Below, piece by piece: positions 1 to 5,280 of a DNA stretch of 8,265 nucleotides. Within the stretch, counting starts at the first letter, position 1, and each line of letters starts with the position of its first letter. The notes under the pieces are model-generated. The model saw only the letters and a list, made by a program, of their open reading frames with translations, had not been told where the DNA came from and did not search any database. The position numbers and the translations under genes are program-made. The stretch lies in the NCBI GenBank assembly GCA_946480675.1, contig CAMLKS010000090.1, forward strand, positions 1 to 8,265, in the 5' to 3' direction. The DNA is from an uncultured Bacteroidota bacterium (GTDB lineage Bacteria > Bacteroidota > Bacteroidia > Chitinophagales > Chitinophagaceae).

Positions 1-337
1 AAAACATTGACTGCTTTTTATAAGAACGTGTTTCGCCATACCTTATGTCCAGCAAGCCACGCCATACCTTTTTTTGAAATTCCGTGCCTATTAAGTGCAA
101 AGGCAAATCAAATTCCTTTCTCTCCCCGTCAAAGTATTCTTTCATCTGTGTTTCCAATACTTCAAAATAAGGATGCTCCCCTTCTTCATAATCCATTTTT
201 AAGGCATCCTGTATGCGCTTTTGAATAGTAGATAGCATACGCCTGTATTCAAAATCGAACAGGCATATGCCCTCATCGGTAGCTGCAGCCATCATGCTGC
301 CTAATGGTGTATCCAGGTATTTATAAATGATTGCCAT
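1..337 (-). CDS. ogt: Methylated-DNA--protein-cysteine methyltransferase (Ogt/MGMT), 3' part missing
   Basis: Suicide DNA-repair enzyme that moves the alkyl group from O6-alkylguanine to its own cysteine, acting in the cytoplasm on the chromosome. Reading the minus strand from the ATG at 337-335 gives 112 residues before the window ends. The N-terminal ribonuclease-like domain begins MAIIYKYLDTPLGSM, with the typical 'TPLG' strand. The start of the DNA-binding domain follows at residues 84-108 as GTEFQKKVWRGL then IRYGETRSY, closely matching the family pattern FQ..VW..L..IPYGET.SY. The PCHRV active-site motif would lie beyond the left edge and cannot be checked. The start codon lies inside the end of the upstream hydrolase gene (17-base overlap in another frame), so translation is probably coupled. 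Family assignment is firm; Ogt rather than an Ada C-terminal domain follows from the stand-alone N-terminus. Confidence 0.9.
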   Translation of the reverse strand, partial: MAIIYKYLDTPLGSMMAAATDEGICLFDFEYRRMLSTIQKRIQDALKMDYEEGEHPYFEVLETQMKEYFDGERKEFDLPLHLIGTEFQKKVWRGLLDIRYGETRSYKKQSMF

Positions 338-974
338 GCAATTCTTTTTCTATAATGCGGTTTACTTCTGCTGCTTTGTTATATATCATGATGTGGCTAC
401 CTCCTTCTATCCAATGCGTTGGCTTCACAGCTACAGGCGGAATGATCTTATCATCTGTGCCATGTATATGCACAATATCCGGCGGGTACGTTGTATTATG
501 CCATAGGGTTACCGCTTTCATAGCCCAGCGCATAAACTGTCCGTCAGACTTTTTGAGCACTGCAGATAGCATCTGCTTTTCATTTTCCGTACTTGCACCA
601 AATAGCTTGAAAAGTGCGGCATTAGGCATTTTAAAGAAAAAAGCCGGCACCGCAAGGGATGTTATCATCATCTGGACCAACTTGCTGAAATGAGGCACTT
701 CAACAAAACTTTTAGCGCTGGATACAATGATGGCTTTCTTTACCTTCCGGCGCTTGGCTATTTCCACCGTCAGCATGCCGCCAAAAGAAAGGCCCAGTAT
801 TGTAGGGTTATCGCCCGGTATTAATGCAGATACTTTCAGCGAGTAGCTTTCCATATCATCGGCAGGATCGAAAGGAGGCCATGAAATATGCTTCAATTGT
901 GCCCCTCTGATTTTTGTGTGCTGAAAAACGCTTTCGTCTGCTCCTAAGCCGCTGATGCAATAAATAGTTTCCAT
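321..974 (-). CDS. Alpha/beta-fold hydrolase, substrate unknown
   Basis: A 217-residue cytoplasmic alpha/beta hydrolase with no signal peptide or membrane segment. The nucleophile elbow is GLSFGG at residues 61-66, making Ser63 the nucleophile. The acid is probably Asp175 in HGTDDKIIP (the G-x-x-D-x-x-x-P pattern), and the base His194 in GGSHIMIY. All three triad members are therefore present in the right order. An oxyanion-type SGLGAD segment lies at residues 8-13. The region around 100-160, between nucleophile and acid, is the likely lid and is hydrophobic (AFFFKMP). The substrate cannot be told from sequence; esterase or lipase-like activity is the general expectation. It overlaps ogt by 17 bases and starts about 50 bases after plsX ends, so it may be read through from the plsX cluster or from a weak box at 994-1001. 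Confidence 0.85.
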   Translation of the reverse strand: METIYCISGLGADESVFQHTKIRGAQLKHISWPPFDPADDMESYSLKVSALIPGDNPTILGLSFGGMLTVEIAKRRKVKKAIIVSSAKSFVEVPHFSKLVQMMITSLAVPAFFFKMPNAALFKLFGASTENEKQMLSAVLKKSDGQFMRWAMKAVTLWHNTTYPPDIVHIHGTDDKIIPPVAVKPTHWIEGGSHIMIYNKAAEVNRIIEKELHGNHL

Positions 975-993
975 ATACCCTGTTGCCGAGGCA

Positions 994-1001
994 TAAAGAT
1001 A
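994..1001 (-). promoter_or_regulatory. Possible -7 box for the hydrolase-ogt pair
   Basis: On the minus strand the box reads TATCTTTA, one mismatch from the Bacteroidota TAnnTTTG element, and ends 19 bases before the hydrolase ATG. No TTTG -33 element is present; at the expected spacing (19 bases) sits the 12-base palindrome at 1021-1032. This is a weak call resting on position and one-mismatch similarity. Confidence 0.3.
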
Positions 1002-1020
1002 CAGGAATGAAGCTTACAGA

Positions 1021-1032
1021 TAGCTTAAGCTA
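1021..1032. repeat. Perfect 12-bp palindrome over the plsX stop codon
   Basis: TAGCTTAAGCTA is a perfect inverted repeat that includes the TAA stop of plsX (1025-1027). It is not GC-rich and has no U-tract, so it does not look like a terminator. It coincides with the -33 position expected for the possible -7 box at 994-1001, so an operator role is conceivable but unproven. A 12-bp palindrome can also arise by chance. Confidence 0.35.
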
Positions 1033-1981
1033 CCGGTTGCGCAAAATGAGATTTGAATGCACCTACCAGGTTAGAACTTACAATCTTGCGGGTTACATCT
1101 ATCATATTCTTAAATGCAAGCGCGTGAGATATACCATGCCCTATTACCACAGGTGCATTTACACCCAGTATAGGCGTACCGCCATAGATCTCAAAATTGT
1201 AGTTATCCAGCAGGCTATCGCGCACGTTCCTTTCTTCGTGAAAGATATTGTAGATAGATTCGGCTGATTTCAGGACCACATTTCCTACAAAGCCTTCGCA
1301 AACGATCACGTCTGCCTTGTTATGGAAGATATCCCTACCCTCTATGTTGCCGTAGAAGTTGATGTCTTTATGCTCTTTCAGCAATGGGTATGTGGCTTGC
1401 GCCAGCAGGTTTCCTTTACCCTCTTCTTCGCCCAGGTTCAGCAATCCTACTTTAGGATTTTCAACGCCAAAAACATTCTGTACGTACAAAGAGCCCATTT
1501 CGGCAAATTGCACCAGGTGTTCCGGCTTGCAGTCTGCATTGATACCTACATCCAGCAGCAGGTTGAACTTGCCGTCGGAACGTGGTATAGGCGATGCTAT
1601 TGTAGGGCGTATGATGCCGTCAATAGTCTTTACAGTGTACATAGCACCTACCATCATGGCACCGGTATTGCCGGCACTGATGAAAGCATCTGATTTTTGA
1701 GACATGAGCATGCCAAACCCCATCGCTATGCTGGAGTTTGGCTTCTCTTTCAGTGCTTTTGTCGGATGTTCATGCATGCCTATTACTTCGGGCGCATTTA
1801 CAAAAGTGTAACGCTCTTTGTATGGCTCCAGCAATGAAAGGTAAGGAGATGCAGTTTCGGCATCACCTATCAGCAAGAGGTGTACAGACGCATCTGTCTC
1901 TTGCTGAAAGTAAAGTTGAACACCTTTTATAGCTTCCGAAGGCGCATAATCGCCCCCCATGATGTCAAACCCTATCTTCAT
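1025..1981 (-). CDS. plsX: Phosphate acyltransferase PlsX
   Basis: Converts acyl-ACP and phosphate to acyl-phosphate, the donor for PlsY, in the first steps of phosphatidic acid synthesis; a peripheral cytoplasmic enzyme. The protein is 318 residues, close to the usual 310-350. Family hallmarks are seen in order: DIMGGDYAP at 6-14, FISAGNTGAMM at 100-110, a long middle region with LLLDVGINADCKPEHL at 140-155, GLLNLGEEEGKGN at 179-191, CEGFVGNVVLKSAES at 228-242, and GHGISHALAFKNMI near the C-terminus (281-294). The ATG at 1981 gives the standard N-terminus MKIGFDIMGG, which fixes the start. It follows rpmF by 32 bases in the common yceD-rpmF-plsX order. In many genomes fabH comes next; here an alpha/beta hydrolase and ogt follow instead. 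Confidence 0.97.
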   Translation of the reverse strand: MKIGFDIMGGDYAPSEAIKGVQLYFQQETDASVHLLLIGDAETASPYLSLLEPYKERYTFVNAPEVIGMHEHPTKALKEKPNSSIAMGFGMLMSQKSDAFISAGNTGAMMVGAMYTVKTIDGIIRPTIASPIPRSDGKFNLLLDVGINADCKPEHLVQFAEMGSLYVQNVFGVENPKVGLLNLGEEEGKGNLLAQATYPLLKEHKDINFYGNIEGRDIFHNKADVIVCEGFVGNVVLKSAESIYNIFHEERNVRDSLLDNYNFEIYGGTPILGVNAPVVIGHGISHALAFKNMIDVTRKIVSSNLVGAFKSHFAQPVA

Positions 1982-2013
1982 CCGGGTAGTATATACTTAC
2001 TGATTATTAATTT

Positions 2014-2220
2014 TTATTCACCCTCAGTTGCTGCTGCAGGCGCTTTATCAACTACAACACGGCCACGGTAGTACAGTTTACCTTCTACCCAGTGAGCGCG
2101 GTGACGCAGGTGGCTTTCGCCGGTTACGGCATCAACACTCCATGTAGCAGCCACAGCTTTGTAGTGAGTACGGCGTTTAGCACCGCGCTGTTGTGAGTGA
2201 CGTCTTTTAGGATTAGGCAT
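2014..2220 (-). CDS. rpmF: 50S ribosomal protein L32, zinc-free (C-minus) form
   Basis: Large-subunit ribosomal protein of 68 residues. The basic N-terminus [20 protein letters not shown] (1-20) is diagnostic of L32. In the usual family a zinc ribbon follows, of the form CxxC...CxxC. The equivalent region here (about residues 29-52) contains no cysteine: by alignment the four cysteine positions read D, T, H and E, with two extra residues (KL) before YYRGR. The whole protein has no cysteine. Spacing to neighbours is short: 12 bases after the yceD stop and 32 before plsX, consistent with one operon. The acidic Ala-rich tail (APAAATEGE) is unremarkable. Reading the cysteine loss as zinc independence is an inference from the known C+/C- ribosomal protein types. 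Confidence 0.96.
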   Translation of the reverse strand: MPNPKRRHSQQRGAKRRTHYKAVAATWSVDAVTGESHLRHRAHWVEGKLYYRGRVVVDKAPAAATEGE

Positions 2221-2232
2221 CTTATTTAGATT

Positions 2233-2799
2233 TTATTTCGTTTTACGTTTATTTTCTTTTTGTTCCTTCAGGGCGTCAAGGCCTTTCCAGATATCGTTCT
2301 TAGGTTCTTCTCCGGGGTCTGAAAGCTGGTTCAGCAGTTTCAGTACTTCCGGGTTGCAACCTGGTTCACCGTTTGGTTTATCGGGGTGCAGTCGTTGCAA
2401 TGGCATACTCAGCATTACAAATTCATACAACCACCCGCTGATGTCTATCACTGTTTCGTTACGCGGTATAAAAACCACATCCGCATCATCTTCTATCTCA
2501 TCAGCCTCTTCACTATCGGTAAGCTTGATAACAAGGTCAAACTCATCCCACAGCCTCAGTTTAAAATCTTCACCACACCTGTCGCAAGGTACGGTAACAC
2601 TTCCATCAACATCAAAATGACACAGAAAGAAATTGTTCTTTTTATCGAAACGCAATGTTACCTGTGCATCCAGGTCCTTAAAATCGGCATCGGTTTTACC
2701 GGCCTCTTGTACGAACCTGTCATTCAGATCATATTGATAGGTATGAACACCGGGTTTCAGCCCCTGCCATGCTATCTCAAATTCCCGGTTGTGTTTCAT
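2233..2799 (-). CDS. yceD: DUF177 family protein (YceD-like, large-subunit assembly)
   Basis: A 188-residue cytoplasmic protein of the DUF177/YceD family, encoded almost everywhere directly upstream of rpmF; family members are linked to 23S rRNA or 50S maturation. What can be seen: a beta-rich N-terminal half (residues 6-70), the hallmark VPCDRCGEDF at 70-79 with Cys72 and Cys75, an acidic stretch DSEEADEIEDDAD at 95-107, the ISGWLYEFVMLSMPLQRLHP helix region at 120-139, and a lone Cys148 in GEPGCNPE. The C-terminus has DIWKGLDALKE (169-179), equivalent to the DPRW..L..L motif common at the end of this family, followed by a basic tail. It is the first gene after the promoter-like box at 2923-2930 and is separated from rpmF by only 12 bases. 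The symbol is by family and position; the molecular activity is not shown by the sequence. Confidence 0.9.
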   Translation of the reverse strand: MKHNREFEIAWQGLKPGVHTYQYDLNDRFVQEAGKTDADFKDLDAQVTLRFDKKNNFFLCHFDVDGSVTVPCDRCGEDFKLRLWDEFDLVIKLTDSEEADEIEDDADVVFIPRNETVIDISGWLYEFVMLSMPLQRLHPDKPNGEPGCNPEVLKLLNQLSDPGEEPKNDIWKGLDALKEQKENKRKTK

Positions 2800-2839
2800 C
2801 TTAGTGTATCAGTTTAAATTTTGATTCACCTATACCATA

Positions 2840-2885
2840 CTGCAGAAATCCAAATAAATTGAGTTCCAATTATTTAGCCTTGCAG
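2840..2885 (-). promoter_or_regulatory. Stem-loop in the yceD-rpmF-plsX leader
   Basis: The arms AAATAAATTG (2852-2861) and CAATTATTT (2867-2875) are complementary apart from one bulged base, with a 5-base loop. They are flanked by CTGCAG (2840-2845) and TTGCAG (2880-2885), which can add an outer stem. The element lies between the promoter-like box at 2923-2930 and the yceD start, inside a predicted leader of about 115 bases, much longer than the leaders of other genes here. There is no U-run, so it is not a clear terminator of the upstream DUF58 gene. A role in translational or transcriptional control of the L32 operon is inference. Confidence 0.35.
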
Positions 2886-2922
2886 CAGGCCACATCTCCT
2901 GTCAAAAAACTTCAATGGGGTG

Positions 2923-2930
2923 CAAAGGTA
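2923..2930 (-). promoter_or_regulatory. Bacteroidota -7 box for yceD-rpmF-plsX
   Basis: The minus strand reads TACCTTTG, a perfect TAnnTTTG match identical to the box before rpsT. It lies just beyond the stop codon of the DUF58 gene and about 123 bases upstream of the yceD ATG. The -33 region falls in the last codons of the DUF58 gene and shows only CTG, so the upstream element is poor. This is the best promoter candidate for the ribosomal/phospholipid operon. Confidence 0.6.
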
Positions 2931-2947
2931 GCTTTTTTTCCTGATAA

Positions 2948-3853
2948 TTACAGCATTTTATTTCTTTTCAACAGAAAGGCATGCAATACCTGGTCCACCG
3001 GCCTGGAAAGGTCTACCGGCACCAGGTCTATCTGGTATTGGTGGCACTTATTTTCTATTTCCTGCCTGAAGGTAGCCATACGTTCCAGATACTGCTCTTT
3101 TACCTGGTGCGGCTGCAATTTTATCTTCTCCCCCGTTTCCATATCTACAAACTCGTATGGCCGGTTTTCAAAATCGAAAGCCACCTCTTTATCGCCATCC
3201 ATTATATGAAATAATATTACCTCATGTTTATTATACTTCAGGTGCTGCAATGCCGAAAACAGGCTATCCATGTGCTCCGCGTCATCCATCATATCGCTAA
3301 ACACCACTATCAGCGACCGTTTATGCATTTGTTCTGCTACCTGGTGCAGTGCAGCGGCAGCATTGGTAGGCTGGTTTTCCTGCGGCTGTGCCAGCACCTT
3401 TTGCAGTTCATGCGTCAATACCCTATAGTGGCTGTGCGCCGAGCGGCAGTCCGACAGGTAGTACAAGTCTTTACTGAACAGGGCTAATGCCGCAGCATCC
3501 AGCTGTCTTTTAGTAAGCTGCAGCAACCCTGCTGCCGAAAGGCAGGCAAATTCCAGCTTGCTCATCTTCCCTTCCTGCTGCGGGTAGTGCATGGATGAAG
3601 AAGTATCTACCACCATACAGCAACGCAGGTTGGTCTCTTCTTCATACTTTTTTACAAACAGCTTATCGGTGCGTCCATACACCCGCCAGTCTATATGGCG
3701 TAGGGCATCTCCCTGGTTATACAACCTGTGCTCTGCAAATTCTACCGAAAAACCATGAAAGGGGCTTTTGTGCAATCCTATTATAAAACCCTCCACCACC
3801 TGCTTAGCCAGCAGTTCCAGGTTTTCGAGGGCGGGTTGATGCGGAAATGTCAT
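2948..3853 (-). CDS. DUF58 domain protein with VWA-like fold
   Basis: A 301-residue protein of the DUF58 family, usually encoded beside a MoxR-type AAA ATPase and thought to work with it in envelope or protein-maturation tasks. The signature lies at residues 45-73: YNQGDALRHIDWRVYGR then LFVKKYEEE, matching the family pattern GD..R.IDW...ART..L.VK..E.E. A VWA-type metal site follows as DTSSSM at 83-88 (Asp83, Ser85, Ser87), and VVFSDMMDD at 183-191 is the later strand with a conserved Asp. There is no signal peptide or membrane helix, so it is probably cytoplasmic. It is the first gene of the minus-strand block and faces a divergent lipoprotein gene; no MoxR gene lies next to it in the window. 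A minus-strand box TAACTTTA at 3893-3886 is a possible but weak promoter. Family assignment is firm; function is not known from sequence. Confidence 0.92.
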   Translation of the reverse strand: MTFPHQPALENLELLAKQVVEGFIIGLHKSPFHGFSVEFAEHRLYNQGDALRHIDWRVYGRTDKLFVKKYEEETNLRCCMVVDTSSSMHYPQQEGKMSKLEFACLSAAGLLQLTKRQLDAAALALFSKDLYYLSDCRSAHSHYRVLTHELQKVLAQPQENQPTNAAAALHQVAEQMHKRSLIVVFSDMMDDAEHMDSLFSALQHLKYNKHEVILFHIMDGDKEVAFDFENRPYEFVDMETGEKIKLQPHQVKEQYLERMATFRQEIENKCHQYQIDLVPVDLSRPVDQVLHAFLLKRNKML

Positions 3854-3885
3854 GTTCTTAATTGTATCGCTCAGCTATCTTACAA

Positions 3886-3893
3886 TAAAGTTA
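3886..3893 (-). promoter_or_regulatory. Weak -7-like box before the DUF58 gene
   Basis: The minus strand reads TAACTTTA, one mismatch from TAnnTTTG, about 32 bases before the ATG at 3853. No convincing -33 TTTG lies 18-21 bases further up. The whole divergent gap 3854-4012 is A/T-rich and holds no other feature I can support besides the candidate promoter on the other strand. Confidence 0.25.
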
Positions 3894-3961
3894 TACCAAA
3901 ACCCGACGTGCTATTCCATAAATATTTATTAAATCAGCGCTCTTTTTCATTTTACCTATTG

Positions 3962-3992
3962 TTGTAGTTTTCAATTTTTCCTTCTATCTTCA
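3962..3992 (+). promoter_or_regulatory. Weak promoter before the small lipoprotein gene
   Basis: TTG at 3962-3964 is followed after 20 bases by TATCTTCA at 3985-3992, which keeps the TAnnTT core but not the final TG. Spacing and distance to the ATG (20 bases) suit a Bacteroidota promoter. The match is imperfect, so confidence is low. Confidence 0.3.
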
Positions 3993-4012
3993 ACCGTTAA
4001 ATAGCATTATAC

Positions 4013-4261
4013 ATGAAACTACGCTCCGGTGCTTTGCTGGTTGTTGCACTGTTTACAGTAATGGGCCTCAGCTCCTGTGTTCGCGAATATATTTGTGAAT
4101 GTACCATTTCCTATACCGGCCAACCGGGCTTACCTGATACTACCGTACACCAGTATAATATCAACGATACTAAGAAAAAAGCGAAGAGCACCTGCCAGGC
4201 CAACTCTGCTACCAGCGAGCGCGATGGCATAAAAGCAGTTGAAACCTGCGACCTCTACTAA
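4013..4261 (+). CDS. Small cysteine-rich lipoprotein, function unknown
   Basis: An 82-residue exported protein. The N-terminus has basic residues, a hydrophobic stretch (residues 6-18) and a lipobox GLSSC, putting the lipid-modified cysteine at 22. The mature part is about 60 residues and carries four more cysteines: Cys28 and Cys30 (ICEC), Cys61 and Cys79. These could form two disulfides in the periplasm or at the outer membrane surface. The segment YICECTISYTGQPG is predicted beta, and KKKAKSTCQAN (54-64) helical. Short lipoproteins of this look (a CEC strand, then a lysine-rich helix with one Cys and a Cys near the end) seem familiar from this bacterial group, but I cannot name the family or a function. 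It is followed after 47 bases by a membrane protein with a thioredoxin domain on the same strand, which may have its own promoter. Confidence 0.75.
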   Translation: MKLRSGALLVVALFTVMGLSSCVREYICECTISYTGQPGLPDTTVHQYNINDTKKKAKSTCQANSATSERDGIKAVETCDLY

Positions 4262-4281
4262 GCATATTTGCCTGTATTCGC

Positions 4282-4289
4282 TATTTTTG
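4282..4289 (+). promoter_or_regulatory. -7 box before the MauE/DoxX-thioredoxin gene
   Basis: TATTTTTG is an exact TAnnTTTG match that ends 19 bases before the ATG at 4309, giving a very short leader. No TTTG is found at the usual 18-21 base spacing; the nearest one (4267-4270) is only 11 bases away. If used, this box would let the gene be expressed apart from the lipoprotein. Confidence 0.5.
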
Positions 4290-4308
4290 GTGCCATCAGG
4301 ATTAATTT

Positions 4309-5256
4309 ATGGCAATCACGAATCAAGATAATAAGGCATCTTTCTACATAAAACGTATTTCCGGATTGATACTGCTGCTGGCTTTAGCAGCAGTATTTTT
4401 CTTTTCAGCCATTACCAAGCTTATAGATATGGAAGCCTTTGAGTGGAGCTTCATAGATATGGGTATTGGCAACATGGCACTGGCATCTGTCATTGCGCAT
4501 ATATTCATTGGTATAGAATTACTGATTGGCGCCTTTCTTGTATTCCATATTTATCTAAAACAGGTCACCTACCCCATCACGCTGGCCATGCTGGTGGTGT
4601 TCACCATTTATCTTATTGTATGGGTTGTGCAACAGGGGAACGAAGGCAACTGCGGCTGCTTTGGTGAGCAGTTTGAAATGAAACCGGTGCAGGCTATCAT
4701 TAAGAACATCATTATGATGGGTACTACCATACTACTGATGTTCATCTACCCTATAAAGCCCTACAAAGGCCAGGAATGGCTTGCTGCGGTTATCGGCATG
4801 GTAGCTATGGTTACCGCTTTTGTAGTTGTGCCGCTCAATACCGATCACAAGCCACAGCGCATCAGCCAGCCTTTACCATTGCACCTGCTGTACAAAGACA
4901 AGTACAACAGACCTGATGTAGAGCTGCGCACCGGTAAGCATATTATAGCCTATATGAGTCTTACCTGCCCACATTGCAAAAAGGCGGCTTACCTGTTGCA
5001 TGTACTGAAACGTCAGAACCCGGAGTTTCCTATCTATATAATACTTTCGGGCGATGCTTACAATATCCAGCCCTTCCTGAAGGAAACAAAGGCAACGAAC
5101 ATACCGTACCTGCTATACAAAGACATGAATGCCTTTATCGATATGGCAGGCGACGGCGTGCCCGCTATATATTGGGTAAACAACGGGCAGGTAGAATATA
5201 AGAGCAATTATTTTCAACTGGACCCAAAAGACATTAAAGACTGGTTAAGTCAGTAA
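4309..5256 (+). CDS. MauE/DoxX-like membrane protein fused to a thioredoxin domain
   Basis: A 315-residue inner-membrane protein with two parts. Residues 17-147 form a four-helix MauE/DoxX-type domain (helices about 17-36, 55-80, 86-108 and 126-147), with FFSAITKLIDMEAF after helix 1 and the hallmark GNCGCFGE at 113-120 (Cys115, Cys117) between helices 3 and 4. A fifth helix at 157-176 leads to a thioredoxin-like domain (about 205-315). That domain has the strand HIIAYMSLTCPHCKKA, active-site CPHC at 220-223, and the cis-proline-type turn GVPAIYWV at 283-290. The layout resembles membrane thiol oxidoreductases of the VKOR/DsbB-thioredoxin kind and fits Bacteroidota proteins annotated as the BT_3928 family, from memory. 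The expected role is passing electrons or disulfides across the inner membrane; the partner and direction are unknown. The thioredoxin domain probably faces the periplasm if the N-terminus is cytoplasmic (five helices). Confidence 0.87.
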   Translation: MAITNQDNKASFYIKRISGLILLLALAAVFFFSAITKLIDMEAFEWSFIDMGIGNMALASVIAHIFIGIELLIGAFLVFHIYLKQVTYPITLAMLVVFTIYLIVWVVQQGNEGNCGCFGEQFEMKPVQAIIKNIIMMGTTILLMFIYPIKPYKGQEWLAAVIGMVAMVTAFVVVPLNTDHKPQRISQPLPLHLLYKDKYNRPDVELRTGKHIIAYMSLTCPHCKKAAYLLHVLKRQNPEFPIYIILSGDAYNIQPFLKETKATNIPYLLYKDMNAFIDMAGDGVPAIYWVNNGQVEYKSNYFQLDPKDIKDWLSQ

Positions 5257-5261
5257 CTTTG
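5254..5261 (+). promoter_or_regulatory. -7 box before rluD, overlapping the previous stop codon
   Basis: TAACTTTG matches TAnnTTTG exactly, and its first three bases are the stop codon of the MauE/thioredoxin gene. It ends 19 bases before the rluD ATG. The expected -33 position lies in the last codons of the upstream gene and shows no clear TTTG. Confidence 0.5.
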
Positions 5262-5280
5262 CATTTTTCAAGCAGCATAC

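Noticed and set aside
7..228. Plus-strand open frame of 73 codons at the left edge
   Set aside because: The opposite strand encodes a clear Ogt-family protein through the same bases.
1322..1700. Two overlapping plus-strand open frames of 113-123 codons
   Set aside because: Both are antisense shadows of plsX, with no family resemblance and no promoter.
2386..2817. Plus-strand open frame of 143 codons
   Set aside because: Antisense to the DUF177 gene, which has its hallmark CDRC motif in the other strand.
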